From assembly GCF_030813715.1 (NCBI RefSeq), contig NZ_JAUSUZ010000001.1, positions 5,704,001-5,768,000 of the forward strand: 64,000 bases of DNA, written 5' to 3'. Each line of letters starts with the position of its first letter. Position 1 is the first letter of the stretch. Made by a program: the position numbers and the translations under genes. Below the pieces are notes generated by a model. It was not told the DNA's origin and made no database searches. It saw nothing but the letters and a program-made list of their open reading frames with translations. This DNA is from Catenuloplanes indicus. Lineage in GTDB: Bacteria > Actinomycetota > Actinomycetes > Mycobacteriales > Micromonosporaceae. This document shows positions 23,588 to 32,216 of this stretch, piece after piece.

Positions 23588-25378
23588 ATGTCAGCCCCCA
23601 CCGACCACCGAGACCTGCTGACCTGGGTCCGCCAGGTCGCCGACCTCACCCGGCCCGACCGCGTCGTCTGGTGCGACGGGTCCGACGAGGAGTACCGCCG
23701 GCTCACCGACGAGCTGGTCGGCACGGGCACGCTGGTCCGGCTCAATCCGGAACACCGTCCCGCGTCGTTCTGGGCGTGCACCGACCCGACCGACGTGGCC
23801 CGGGTCGAGGAGCGTACGTTCATCTGCTCGGCCGACGAGGCCGACGCCGGCCCCACCAACAACTGGGTCGCGCCGGACGAGATGAAGCGCGCGATGACGG
23901 AGCTGTACCGCGGCGCTATGCGTGGTCGTGCCATGTACGTGATCCCTTTTTGTATGGGTCCCTTGGACGCCGAGGATCCCAAATTCGGGGTCGAAATCAC
24001 GGACAGCGCGTACGTCGTGGCCTCCATGCGCATCATGACGCGCATGGGCGGCGCGGTGCTGGCGGCGATGGGGACGGACGCGCAGTACGTCCGCGCGCTG
24101 CACTCGGTCGGCATGCCGCTCGAGCCAGGCGAGGCGGACGTGCCGTGGCCGTGCAGCCGGACGAAGTACATCTCGCACTTCCCGGAGAGCCTGGAGATCT
24201 GGTCGTACGGCTCCGGCTACGGCGGCAACTCGCTGCTGGGCAAGAAGTGCTACGCGCTGCGGATCGCCAGCGTACTCGCCCGCGACGAGGGCTGGCTGGC
24301 CGAGCACATGCTGATCATCAAGGTGACCTCGCCGGCGGGCCAGGTGCGGCACATCGCCGGCGCGTTCCCGTCCGCCTGCGGCAAGACCAACCTGGCCATG
24401 CTCGACCCGGTGCTGCCCGGCTGGAAGGTCGAGACGATCGGCGACGACATCGCCTGGATGCGGTTCGGGCCGGACGGCCGGCTCTACGCGGTCAACCCGG
24501 AGTTCGGGCTGTTCGGCGTGGCACCCGGCACGGACTGGACCACGAACGCGAACGCGATGCGCACGCTCGCACGCGGCAACGCGATCTTCACGAACGTCGC
24601 GCGCACGGACGACGGCGACGTCTGGTGGGAGGGGATGGGCGAGCCGCCGGCACACCTCACGTCCTGGACGGGCGAGCCCTGGATGCCGTCGGCCGGCGAG
24701 CCGTCGTCGCATCCGAACAGCCGGTTCTGCGTGCCGATCGGGCAGTGCCCGACGCTGGCCGCGGAGTACGACGACCCGCGGGGCGTGCCGATCGACGCGA
24801 TCCTGTTCGGCGGCCGGCGCAGGACCACGGTGCCGCTGGTCGCGGAGGCGCGGGACTGGACGCACGGCGTCTACCTCGGTGCCACGCTGTCGTCCGAGAC
24901 GACCGCGGCCGCGGCCGGGGCGGTCGGCGTGGTGCGCCGCGACCCGATGGCGATGCTGCCGTTCATCGGCTACCACGCGGGCGACTACCTCAACCACTGG
25001 ATCTCGCTCGGCAAGTCGGCGCCGGACACGGTGCTGCCGAAGATCTTCTACGTGAACTGGTTCCGCCGGGACGACGACGGCGGCTTCCTGTGGCCCGGCT
25101 TCGGGGAGAACATCCGGGTGCTCAAGTGGATCATCGAGCGGCTGGACGGGCGGGGCGCCGCGGTGGAGAGCCCGATCGGGCTGGTCCCACCCGCGTCCGC
25201 GATCGACCTCAGCGGGCTGTCGCTGCCACCGGGAGCGCTGGAGGCCGCGCTCGCGGTCGACCCGGACGAGTGGCGCGCGGAACTCCCGCTGATCACGGAG
25301 TGGTTCGAGCGGTTCGGCGGCAAGCTGCCGGCCGCGCTCTGGGCGGAGCTGGACGCGCTCAAGGCCCGCCTGGGCTGA
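23588..25378 (+). CDS. pckG: Phosphoenolpyruvate carboxykinase (GTP)
   Basis: A 596-residue GTP-dependent PEPCK. Diagnostic motifs are RTFICS, the P-loop [14 protein letters not shown] (Cys264, Lys266), the metal-binding GDDIAWM and the Arg/Asn-rich SSHPNSRFC. It interconverts oxaloacetate and PEP, the entry to gluconeogenesis. The ATG at 23588 follows AAGGAGATCAGTG; earlier in-frame codons lack a ribosome site. A hairpin terminator follows. Odd: codons around 23940-24000 ([20 protein letters not shown]) use CCT, TTT, TGT, TTG, AAA and GAA, unlike the rest of the gene. Confidence 0.97.
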   Translation: MSAPTDHRDLLTWVRQVADLTRPDRVVWCDGSDEEYRRLTDELVGTGTLVRLNPEHRPASFWACTDPTDVARVEERTFICSADEADAGPTNNWVAPDEMKRAMTELYRGAMRGRAMYVIPFCMGPLDAEDPKFGVEITDSAYVVASMRIMTRMGGAVLAAMGTDAQYVRALHSVGMPLEPGEADVPWPCSRTKYISHFPESLEIWSYGSGYGGNSLLGKKCYALRIASVLARDEGWLAEHMLIIKVTSPAGQVRHIAGAFPSACGKTNLAMLDPVLPGWKVETIGDDIAWMRFGPDGRLYAVNPEFGLFGVAPGTDWTTNANAMRTLARGNAIFTNVARTDDGDVWWEGMGEPPAHLTSWTGEPWMPSAGEPSSHPNSRFCVPIGQCPTLAAEYDDPRGVPIDAILFGGRRRTTVPLVAEARDWTHGVYLGATLSSETTAAAAGAVGVVRRDPMAMLPFIGYHAGDYLNHWISLGKSAPDTVLPKIFYVNWFRRDDDGGFLWPGFGENIRVLKWIIERLDGRGAAVESPIGLVPPASAIDLSGLSLPPGALEAALAVDPDEWRAELPLITEWFERFGGKLPAALWAELDALKARLG

Positions 25379-25393
25379 TCCGGCGTGTCACCC

Positions 25394-25423
25394 GGGGGAC
25401 GTCCGACCATCCGGGCGTCCCCC
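25394..25423 (+). terminator. Hairpin terminator after pckG
   Basis: GGGGGACG (25394-25401) pairs with CGTCCCCC (25416-25423) 15 bp after the pckG stop. The following AT-rich gap holds GATTATCCCTAATC (25449-25462), a small inverted repeat that may belong to the next promoter. Confidence 0.65.
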
Positions 25424-25542
25424 ATGTGGCCGGATTGTGACGTTTTTAGATTATCCCTAATCCTGACAAATCCGGTTAATCTCGCGCTCCGACGGCCGTC
25501 TGGCCCTGGCGCCGCTTGCCACGATGGCTAGGCTGCGTGGTG

Positions 25543-26313
25543 ATGAATCTGCGGGACCTTGTCTACAGCGCCTACGAGCGGCGGCTGACCAGCAAACTGG
25601 TCGGCAAGCCGGTGCCCCGGCACGTGGGCGTGATCGTCGACGGCAACCGCCGGTGGGCCAGGGAAATGGGTTTCATCGACCCGAACGACGGCCACCGCGT
25701 CGGCGCCGAGCGCATCAAGCACCTGCTCGACTGGTGCGACCAGGCCGGCATCGCGCACGTCACGCTCTACCTGCTGGCCACCGACAACCTGCGGCGCCCC
25801 GCCAAGGAACTCGACCCGCTGCTGCGCATCATCGAGGTCCTCGGCACCGAGCTCGCCGAGGACGGCAACCCGTGGCGCCTGCGCATGGTCGGCGCGCTCG
25901 ACCTGCTCCCGGCCGACACCGCCGCCGCGCTCAAGGCCGCCCAGGAGAAGACCCGCACCCGCTCCGGCGGCGTCGAGGTCAACTTCGCGGTCGGCTACGG
26001 CGGCCGCCGGGAGATCGCCGACGCGGTCCGCTCCCTGCTCTCCGAGCACGCCCGGGCCGGCGGCACGATCGAGGAACTGGTCGAGGTCCTCGACGTCGAC
26101 CACATCGCCGAACACCTCTACACCAAGGGCCAGCCCGACCCGGACCTCATCATCCGCACCAGCGGCGAGCAGCGCCTCTCCGGCTTCCTGCTCTGGCAGT
26201 CGGCCCAGTCCGAGTTCTACTTCTGCGACGCCAACTGGCCGGAGTTCCGCCGCACCGATTTCCTCCGCGCCCTCCGCGCCTACGGCGACCGCCAACGGCG
26301 CTTCGGCGCCTGA
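25543..26313 (+). CDS. cis-Prenyltransferase (isoprenyl diphosphate synthase, UppS family)
   Basis: A 256-residue UppS/Rer2 family protein. Motif HVGVIVDGNRRWA holds the catalytic Asp; VTLYLLATDNLRRP, NFAVGYGGRREI, DLIIRTSGEQRLSGFLLWQSAQSEFYF complete the five conserved regions. It adds isopentenyl units to an allylic diphosphate with Z geometry, supplying lipid carriers or their short precursor. It resembles the shorter-chain mycobacterial Z-farnesyl synthase as well as decaprenyl synthases; product length cannot be read from sequence alone. ATG 25543 is preceded by an in-frame GTG. Confidence 0.93.
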   Translation: MNLRDLVYSAYERRLTSKLVGKPVPRHVGVIVDGNRRWAREMGFIDPNDGHRVGAERIKHLLDWCDQAGIAHVTLYLLATDNLRRPAKELDPLLRIIEVLGTELAEDGNPWRLRMVGALDLLPADTAAALKAAQEKTRTRSGGVEVNFAVGYGGRREIADAVRSLLSEHARAGGTIEELVEVLDVDHIAEHLYTKGQPDPDLIIRTSGEQRLSGFLLWQSAQSEFYFCDANWPEFRRTDFLRALRAYGDRQRRFGA

Positions 26314-26324
26314 ACCCTTTCTTC

Positions 26325-26373
26325 CTCCCGCTTCCGGCCGCTCATTCGCCGCATGCTCCCGCGGGCACCGGTT
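26325..26373 (-). repeat. Dispersed intergenic repeat family 2, copy interrupted by the IS
   Basis: Read on the minus strand: ACCGGTGCCCGCGGGAGC, then ATGCGG, a spacer and CCGGAAGCGGGA. The same layout occurs at 35752, 42653 and 52445. The IS sits directly in it, at the ACCGGT end. Confidence 0.75.
26364..26373 (+). repeat. Target-site duplication, left copy
   Basis: GGCACCGGTT directly before the left inverted repeat; identical to 27924-27933. Confidence 0.93.
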
Positions 26374-26401
26374 CAATGCCACTTAGCTTATTTTGATCTT
26401 G
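26374..26401 (+). repeat. IS left terminal inverted repeat, 28 bp
   Basis: Begins CAATGCCACTTAGCTTATTT and ends GATCTTG. Exact reverse complement of 27896-27923. The stop codon of the full-length transposase frame lies inside it (26390-26388). Confidence 0.96.
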
Positions 26402-27894
26402 ATGGTGGGTGGAGGCGGATGGTGGCGGGGCCGGTGTGTCGGGTGCTGGCGGGTTCGTCGCGTCGTTTGGGCCGGTACATGTTGCGGCGGCAGCGTTTGA
26501 CGGCGCGGGGGCAGGTGCGGTGGCGTCGGGTGGGGTTGAGTTCCCGGGTGATGTGGGTCCAGATGGTGGGTAGCTGGGTGGTCCAGTCCTCAGGGGGAAA
26601 TGGCCGCTGAGCCGGTGGCTGAGCGGCGGACGAGGCGCAGGGTGTCGGTGAAGCTGATCCGGTCGGGGTCGATCGCGGCGGCGTCGGCGGCGGCGGTGAT
26701 CAGGACGGTGAGTGCGTGCTGGACGAGCAGCCAGGCCCAAATTTCCTGGTGGACGAGGTCGGGCAGTTTCGAGCGCAGGATCCGGCCGGGCCCGCGGAGG
26801 TGGGTTTTGAGCTGGTCGTTGGCGGTTTCGTGTTCCCATCGCAGGTGGTATGCCTCGGCGAGTTCGTCCGGGCCGGCCTGGGCGGGGTCGGTGATGGTGG
26901 TGGCCAGGGTGATCAGCTCACCGGTGCCGTTACCGGCCCGGTCCGGGACGTCGTACTCGACGACCCGGACCAGGTGGGCGGCGGGCAGGCCACGGTCGTT
27001 GATCGCGTCGTCGCAGGTGTCCAGGGTCCCGCCGGCCGCGGCGGCCAGGATCCGGTCCCGGCGGCCACCGCGGATCGTCTTGTCCATCAACACGGTCAGA
27101 TAGGTGCCGTCGCCGAGGATCTCGATCACCGGGAGCCTGATCCCGGCCTGGATCCGCCACAGCAGGTCCGCGCCGGTCGCCTGCGCCCGGTCCCACGCCG
27201 TAAACGAGTAGAAGGCACGGTCGGCGGTCAGCAGTTCCCCGCGTCGCAGCCGCGAATACAACGGCATGGCCAGGGTCTGTTCGGCGACCGCATACGCGCC
27301 GACCTCCGCCGCCAGGAACGCGTGTGTCCCGCACTCGGTCAACGCCACGACCCGGGCTTTCGGGAACGCCGACGGGCCACCACCGGTCCGGGAGTACCCG
27401 AACTCGGCCGCGTTCTCCATCGTGTCCGGCACGTCCACGTCGAACCCGTCGATGGCAAGGACCCGCCGGTCCCGCAACCACGCACCTGACGTGACCGGTG
27501 ACGCGACCGGCCGGGCGACCCGCTCGAACACCTCCGCCAGCACATCCCGGCCCAGCCGCTTCCTGGCCTGAGAAATCCCACCCGGCGTCGGCGCCAACCA
27601 GCCCGCATCCCAGCACCCGAACCGGTCCAGTCCACCGGTCACCTTCTTCGCGACCTCGGCATAGTCATCATCCGCGAACAGCCACAACCCCATCGTCAGA
27701 TACGCCGTCACATGCGGCGGCAACTTCCCATCCGACCGTTTCGCACCCACACCGCACTGCGCCACCGCCCCATCAACCGCATCCCGCGGCACCGCCGTCA
27801 CCAGCACACCGACCGACACCTGATCCGGCCGCACCCCCACACCCGACACCACACCATCGAAGCAGACAAAGCCACCAGACCACCCACCAGGCAA
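26388..27894 (-). CDS. IS4-family transposase with a +1 frame change near the 3' end
   Basis: The main frame (27894 to the TGA at 26592-26590, 434 residues) has an N-terminal IS4 domain (about residues 10-115) and a DDE catalytic core: Asp in AIDGFDV, Asp in LLTADRAFYS and the signature YHLRWEHETANDQLK, which fits Y-x2-R-x3-E-x6-K. At 26593-26597 a run of five C precedes the TGA; moving +1 gives EDWTTQLPTIWTHITREL and about 65 more residues ending inside the left inverted repeat. That tail (RTCPRAVKRCRRNMYRPKR) looks like the normal C-terminus of actinobacterial IS4 transposases. The change is either a mutation or programmed shifting at CCC-TGA. The exact start is uncertain; a GTG at 27849 is also possible. 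Confidence 0.88.
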
Positions 27895-27895
27895 C

Positions 27896-27923
27896 CAAGA
27901 TCAAAATAAGCTAAGTGGCATTG
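27896..27923 (-). repeat. IS right terminal inverted repeat, 28 bp
   Basis: Exact reverse complement of 26374-26401; the outer end is GGCATTG at 27917-27923. Confidence 0.96.
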
Positions 27924-27933
27924 GGCACCGGTT
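27924..27933 (+). repeat. Target-site duplication, right copy
   Basis: GGCACCGGTT directly after the right inverted repeat, identical to the left copy. Confidence 0.93.
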
Positions 27934-28507
27934 GTCGCCGGCGCTCCGCCCTGCCAGTCCCGCGTCCGCTGCAGATCCGACACACCTTGCCCAGCCAGGT
28001 GCGGCTTTCCGGCCCTTGGCCCATATTTCACCATTCAGCGGCATCGTCGGTACGTTCACCGCGGGCCTCCGCTTTTGTGTCCGGCATGGCGGCGGGGAGG
28101 GCGGTGGCGTTATGCGGAGCCAGCAAGTTCCAGGAAAAATATGATGATATTTCGGGTGTGGAGCGCCCGAGCTTGAGCCCTCGGCTGGTGTCACCAAGCT
28201 TGATCGTGGATCTCGTGTCGCGAATCGCTGTCATGCGGTGCTCGAAAGCAATGATCTGGTACACGAGGCCCACACCTCCGGTGCGGCCTGCCTCGCATGA
28301 CTGAGGGCCGGTCTGGTCGCAGCAGGGAGTAGAGCCCGGCGGGCACGGAGCGGAACATGGTCATATCTCGGGCGGGATAAAGTCCGGCTCGCGCGTTGCG
28401 CGCCGGTGGTGCCGGGTGCCGCCGGTGGCGCTGCTGGCGCCGGTGGCTGCCGGTGGTGGGTGGCTGCCCGTGACTGTGGGTACCGCCGGTGGGGCCTGGC
28501 CGGGCGG
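27934..28507. other. 574-bp gene-poor stretch between the IS and otsB
   Basis: I see no convincing gene. Short open frames exist on both strands, for example 28273-28028 on the minus strand, but none has a ribosome site or a recognisable family. Base composition is more mixed than in the neighbours (AAAAATATGATGATATTT near 28135), which may mark decayed foreign DNA. From 28405 to 28455 GCCGGTGG-type units recur five or so times. Confidence 0.5.
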
Positions 28508-29323
28508 TCAGGAGGCGGCGTTGGCCTGGAGGATTTTGACGGCGTCGGCGAGGAAGGTGCCGACGGCGACCGGGGACTCGATGGTGAAGTCGGCCGCGTC
28601 GGAGACCTCCTGGCCGGTTTCGTCGGAGCTGGCGACGGCCACGCAGACGCCGAGGAAGCCGGGCTCGACGGCGGTGCGGGCGCGGAGCGCGTCGAAGGCC
28701 TTGATGTCGGAGACGTCGTCGCCGAAGTACCACGCGCAGCCGACGGAGAGGACGGCCTCGCTGATCACGAAGCCCTTGTCCCGGTCGACCGGGGGCTTGA
28801 GCTCGATGACCTTGCGGCCGAGTTGGACCTTGAGGCCGCGGCGCTCGGCCTCGGCGTGTGCCCAGGACTCGATCTCGGCGGCATGCTCCGGGGTCTTGCG
28901 CCAGTGCAGCGCGACCGAGAGGCGCTTGAACTCGACGTAGGCCTTGTCGCCGAGGGCGGTGCGCGCCTCGGACGCGACCTCCTCGACCACCGGGACCCAG
29001 GGGAGCGCGGCCGGCTCGGTGACCGTCTCGCCCTTGCCGTGGCTGCGCTCCAGACCGTACAGCCCGAACAGGTCGACCTCGGAGAGCGTGCCGAAGCGGG
29101 CGCGCAGGAAGTCGACCGGGCGCGCGGAGACGATGGCGACGCGGCGGACGAGACGGGAGAGTGCGTCGAGCGCCTCGAGCACCTCGGGCACCGGCTGGGA
29201 CGCCTCGGGGTCGTCGGTGATCGGCGACAGGACGCCGTCGAAGTCGAAGAAGAGAGCGCAGTCAGCCGCACGGCTCGCGGTGGCCTGCCAGGCCTCGGTG
29301 GGGGTTACTCGGTTCGACGACAC
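28508..29323 (-). CDS. otsB: Trehalose-6-phosphate phosphatase
   Basis: A 271-residue HAD-superfamily phosphatase. Motif I is FFDFDGVLSPI (nucleophile and acid Asp), motif II the Ser in AIVSARPV, and motif IV is YFGDDVSDIKAFDAL; GLYGLERSHG and the cap-domain ELKPPVDRDKGF are typical of OtsB. It removes phosphate from trehalose-6-phosphate. No otsA is present next to it in this window. The start is the GTG at 29323. Confidence 0.94.
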   Translation of the reverse strand: MSSNRVTPTEAWQATASRAADCALFFDFDGVLSPITDDPEASQPVPEVLEALDALSRLVRRVAIVSARPVDFLRARFGTLSEVDLFGLYGLERSHGKGETVTEPAALPWVPVVEEVASEARTALGDKAYVEFKRLSVALHWRKTPEHAAEIESWAHAEAERRGLKVQLGRKVIELKPPVDRDKGFVISEAVLSVGCAWYFGDDVSDIKAFDALRARTAVEPGFLGVCVAVASSDETGQEVSDAADFTIESPVAVGTFLADAVKILQANAAS

Positions 29324-29658
29324 GCCGGTCAGCGTACCCGCAGAAATCCGTCACGACCGAGTGAACAGGGGCTCATTCACTGCGCCGAAAATCAGTCTTG
29401 ACACTACGTGAATGTCTTCACTCATCGCTGGCCAGCATCTACGCGGCGGGAAAACGTAACCTTGCGCATCTGGTCGTAGTCGCATTGTGCAGTTAGCGTC
29501 TTACTCACGGCACGGGGTTTTCCCGAGCCGGCCGGCCCGGCCCGGACCTGCGACGGAGTGCGCCACGGGGCCCGCATCCGACCCCGTGACATGCAAGGGC
29601 CACCGGTGGAGGCGGATTGCGGGTGGGGTTCGGGTGCACGCCCGTTCGGAGCAGGCCT
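29324..29658. other. 335-bp divergent control region between otsB and the phoH-like gene
   Basis: No gene seen. It contains GTGAACAGGGGCTCATTCAC (29361-29380), a small inverted repeat with GTGAA/TTCAC arms, and a TTGACA box at 29398-29403 without a convincing -10 at normal distance. The GGAGCAGG site at its end serves the phoH-like gene. Confidence 0.45.
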
Positions 29659-31080
29659 GTGACGATTCGTCCAACCACTTCTCGGGCCGATCACGACCCG
29701 ACCGCCCTCCCCGTGTCCGAGTCCGCAACCGACGCCGGTGAACACCACGAGGCGGCGGGAAACTCGGACGGGGAGCCTCCTCAAGCCCGATCCACCCAGG
29801 TCTTCGTCCTGGACACGTCGGTGCTGCTGTCCGATCCCGCGGCGTTCCAGCGCTTCGCAGAGCACGAGGTGGTCCTGCCCCTCGTCGTGATCACGGAGCT
29901 GGAGGGCAAGCGCAGCCATCCGGAACTGGGCTGGTTCGCCCGGCAGTCGCTGCGGCTCCTCGACGATCTGCGGGTGAAGTACGGGCGGCTGGACCAGCCC
30001 GTGCTCGCCAACGACGCCGGGGGCACGCTGCGTGTCGAGCTGAACCACTCGGACGACTCGGTCCTGCCGCACGGCTTCCGGAACGAGTCGAACGACGCCC
30101 GCATCCTCTCGGTGGCGCTCAACTTCGCGGCCGAGGGCCGCGAGGTGACGCTGGTCTCCAAGGACATGCCGCTGCGGGTCAAGGCGGCGTCCGTCGGCCT
30201 GGTGGCGGACGAGTACCGCCACGGTCAGGCGATGGACGCGACCTGGACCGGCATGGCCGACCTGGAACTGTCCGAGGACGAGGTGCAGCGGCTCTACTCC
30301 GGTGCGGCGCTCGAACTGGACGAGGTGGCGGGAAAGCCGGTGCACACCGGTCTCGTCGTGCACTCGCCGCGCGGCTCCGCGCTGGCGCGCGTGATGCAGG
30401 ACCGGACCGTGAAGCTGGTCCGGGGCGATCGGGAGGCGTTCGGGCTGCGGGGCCGGTCCGCCGAGCAGCGGATCGCGCTGGACCTGCTGCTGGACGAGTC
30501 GATCGGCATCGTGTCGCTGGGCGGCCGGGCCGGCACCGGCAAGTCGGCGCTGGCGCTCTGCGCGGGCCTGGAGGCCACCATGGAGCGGAACCGGCACAAG
30601 AAGGTGGTGGTCTTCCGCCCGCTCTACGCGGTCGGCGGTCAGGAGCTGGGATATCTGCCCGGCTCCGAGTCGGAGAAGATGTCGCCGTGGGCGCAGGCCG
30701 TCTTCGACACGCTCGGCGCGGTGGTGCACGAGAACGTGATGGAGGAGGTCCTGGCGCGCGGCATGCTCGAGGTGCTGCCGCTGACCCACATCCGCGGGCG
30801 GAGCCTGCACGACGCGTTCGTCATCGTGGACGAGGCGCAGTCGCTGGAGCGGAACGTGCTGCTGACCGTGCTGTCCCGGATCGGTCAGGGGTCGCGCGTG
30901 GTGCTCACCCATGACGTCGCGCAGCGTGACAATCTGCGAGTGGGTCGTCACGATGGGGTCACGGCCGTGATCGAGGCGCTGAAGGGTCACCCGATCTTCG
31001 CGCACGTCACGCTGACTCGCTCCGAGCGGTCACCGATTGCTGAGGTGGTCACTGACCTGCTGGAGGACATCCCACGATAG
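29659..31080 (+). CDS. PhoH-family ATPase with N-terminal PIN domain (PhoH2 type)
   Basis: A 473-residue two-domain protein. The PIN ribonuclease domain (about residues 45-190) has [13 protein letters not shown], the Glu in [10 protein letters not shown] and [10 protein letters not shown] with conserved acidic residues. The PhoH domain follows (from about 250) with [15 protein letters not shown] (Walker A) and [12 protein letters not shown] (Walker B). PhoH2 proteins are reported to be RNA helicase/ribonucleases; in mycobacteria they can be paired with an antitoxin-like small gene, which is not seen here. The GTG at 29659 has GGAGCAGG in front of it. Confidence 0.92.
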   Translation: MTIRPTTSRADHDPTALPVSESATDAGEHHEAAGNSDGEPPQARSTQVFVLDTSVLLSDPAAFQRFAEHEVVLPLVVITELEGKRSHPELGWFARQSLRLLDDLRVKYGRLDQPVLANDAGGTLRVELNHSDDSVLPHGFRNESNDARILSVALNFAAEGREVTLVSKDMPLRVKAASVGLVADEYRHGQAMDATWTGMADLELSEDEVQRLYSGAALELDEVAGKPVHTGLVVHSPRGSALARVMQDRTVKLVRGDREAFGLRGRSAEQRIALDLLLDESIGIVSLGGRAGTGKSALALCAGLEATMERNRHKKVVVFRPLYAVGGQELGYLPGSESEKMSPWAQAVFDTLGAVVHENVMEEVLARGMLEVLPLTHIRGRSLHDAFVIVDEAQSLERNVLLTVLSRIGQGSRVVLTHDVAQRDNLRVGRHDGVTAVIEALKGHPIFAHVTLTRSERSPIAEVVTDLLEDIPR

Positions 31081-31397
31081 AGGGTCTAGATCAACTGGGA
31101 TATGTCCGCATCTGAAGGCTTTCACGGTGTGGCACATCTCACAAATGCGGGCCAGGATTTCACTTAAGCCTTGCGCTGGGTGAGGGTGTTCGACGGGCGT
31201 CCGTCGAGACCCTCGCTGCCGGAGACCGTCTTCCGGCCCACCCGGACCGTTCCGATCCGGGTGGCAGCGGGGCCGGCTCTGTCGAGTCGGGGACGCTTGC
31301 GGCGTGGATCCGTCACGCTCCGTGGTTGGCCATCGGGTGCCGATCCGGGCGGCTGATCTCCGCGTCGCGTCCTTGCCCCCGACGAAGGGACCCCTTC
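31081..31397. other. 317-bp leader region of the lysozyme-like gene
   Basis: No gene seen. A CRP-like site lies at 31128-31143. I looked for a cyclic di-AMP (ydaO) riboswitch, which often precedes cell-wall hydrolase genes in actinobacteria, and did not find its conserved blocks. Confidence 0.5.
31128..31143. promoter_or_regulatory. Candidate CRP-like regulator site
   Basis: TGTGGCACATCTCACA matches the CRP/GlxR consensus TGTGA-N6-TCACA at 9 of 10 conserved positions. It lies about 255 bp upstream of a secreted lysozyme-like gene. CRP control of rpf and other hydrolase genes is known in actinobacteria; binding here is inferred. Confidence 0.45.
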
Positions 31398-32129
31398 GTG
31401 AGTCCGCTGTGGAGCCGTTACGGTGTCCGCTCGGCGTCCGTCGCTCTGCTGCTCTCCGGAGTGGTCGGCGGCGTGTACCTGAGCCAGGACCGTGAGATTC
31501 AACAGCAGAGCGTCTCCGCACAGGCCGAGTTCGAGGCCACGCTCGCGGAAGAGCAGTACATCAAGGACCGGCACGCCGAGTACACCAAGGTGCACGCCAA
31601 GGAGGCCGAGTCCGCGCGGCTCGCCGCCGAGAAGGCCGCCGAGACCGCGCAGGCCGCCGCCAAGCGTGCCGCCGCCGCCGAGGAGTCCGCCAGCCGCAAG
31701 GCCGAGCGGGAGAAGGCGGCGAAGGAGGCCGAGGAGAAGCGGAAGGCCGAGGAGGAGGCGGCGGCGAACGAGGACGCCTCCGAGCCCGCGGCGTTCGCCG
31801 GTCCGATCCCCGAGTCCTGCGGTGAGTACAGCGGCAACCGCGCCACCGGCTGCGCGATCATGCTGGACTCCGGCTTCGGCATCGATCAGTTCCCCTGCCT
31901 GGACAAGCTGTGGACGAAGGAGTCCGGCTGGAACCACCAGGCACAGAACCCGAGCTCCGGCGCTTACGGCATCCCGCAGTCCCTGCCGGGTAGCAAGATG
32001 GCGTCCGCGGGCAGCGACTGGGAGACCAACCCGGCGACGCAGATCAGCTGGGGCCTCGGCTACATCAAGGGCCGCTACGGCACGCCCTGTGAGGCCTGGG
32101 CGCACTCGCAGAGCGTCGGCTGGTACTAG
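31398..32129 (+). CDS. Secreted lysozyme-like/transglycosylase protein with coiled coil
   Basis: A 243-residue protein. One N-terminal hydrophobic helix (SASVALLLSGVVGGVYL) is a signal or anchor. A coiled coil very rich in Ala, Glu and Lys spans about residues 40-130. The C-terminal lysozyme-like domain (about 150-243) contains LDKLWTKESGWNHQAQNPSSGAYGIPQS with the likely catalytic Glu and ends GTPCEAWAHSQSVGWY, as in many actinobacterial cell-wall transglycosylases. It should cut peptidoglycan outside the membrane. The GTG at 31398 has GAAGGGA ahead; that site can pair with CCCCTTC next to the start, possibly limiting translation. A strong terminator follows. Confidence 0.85.
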   Translation: MSPLWSRYGVRSASVALLLSGVVGGVYLSQDREIQQQSVSAQAEFEATLAEEQYIKDRHAEYTKVHAKEAESARLAAEKAAETAQAAAKRAAAAEESASRKAEREKAAKEAEEKRKAEEEAAANEDASEPAAFAGPIPESCGEYSGNRATGCAIMLDSGFGIDQFPCLDKLWTKESGWNHQAQNPSSGAYGIPQSLPGSKMASAGSDWETNPATQISWGLGYIKGRYGTPCEAWAHSQSVGWY

Positions 32130-32141
32130 AAGAACGCCGAG

Positions 32142-32174
32142 AGGGGCGCGCGGGCGGTTCGCCCGCGCGCCCCT
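32142..32174 (+). terminator. Very strong hairpin terminator
   Basis: AGGGGCGCGCGGGCG (32142-32156) pairs perfectly with 32160-32174 around a 3-base loop, 13 bp after the stop codon of the lysozyme-like gene. Confidence 0.85.
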
Positions 32175-32216
32175 TCGCTTTGCCGGATTTGCGGCAGGCG
32201 GCGCATTCGCCCACTT

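Larger units (their letters stand above)
26374..27923. mobile_element. Complete IS4-type insertion sequence, 1550 bp
   Basis: The element is bounded by perfect 28-bp terminal inverted repeats (26374-26401 and 27896-27923, each outer end CAATGCCACTTAGC) and a perfect 10-bp target duplication GGCACCGGTT. It encodes one transposase on the minus strand with DDE residues and a YREK signature. Clean ends and a perfect duplication mean a recent insertion. It landed in a copy of an intergenic repeat downstream of the cis-prenyltransferase gene, so no gene is broken. The transposase frame is changed by one base near its C-terminus, described with the gene. Confidence 0.96.

Noticed and set aside
23500-25440. 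A second long plus-strand frame covering pckG
   Set aside because: It is the other-frame shadow of pckG; the conserved PEPCK motifs lie only in the frame starting at 23588.
27901-28304. Three short open frames after the IS, on both strands
   Set aside because: They overlap one another, have no ribosome site and no recognisable family, and two begin at the IS end by chance.
31081-31397. Possible cyclic di-AMP (ydaO) riboswitch before the hydrolase gene
   Set aside because: The conserved riboswitch blocks are not found in the leader; only a CRP-like site is visible.
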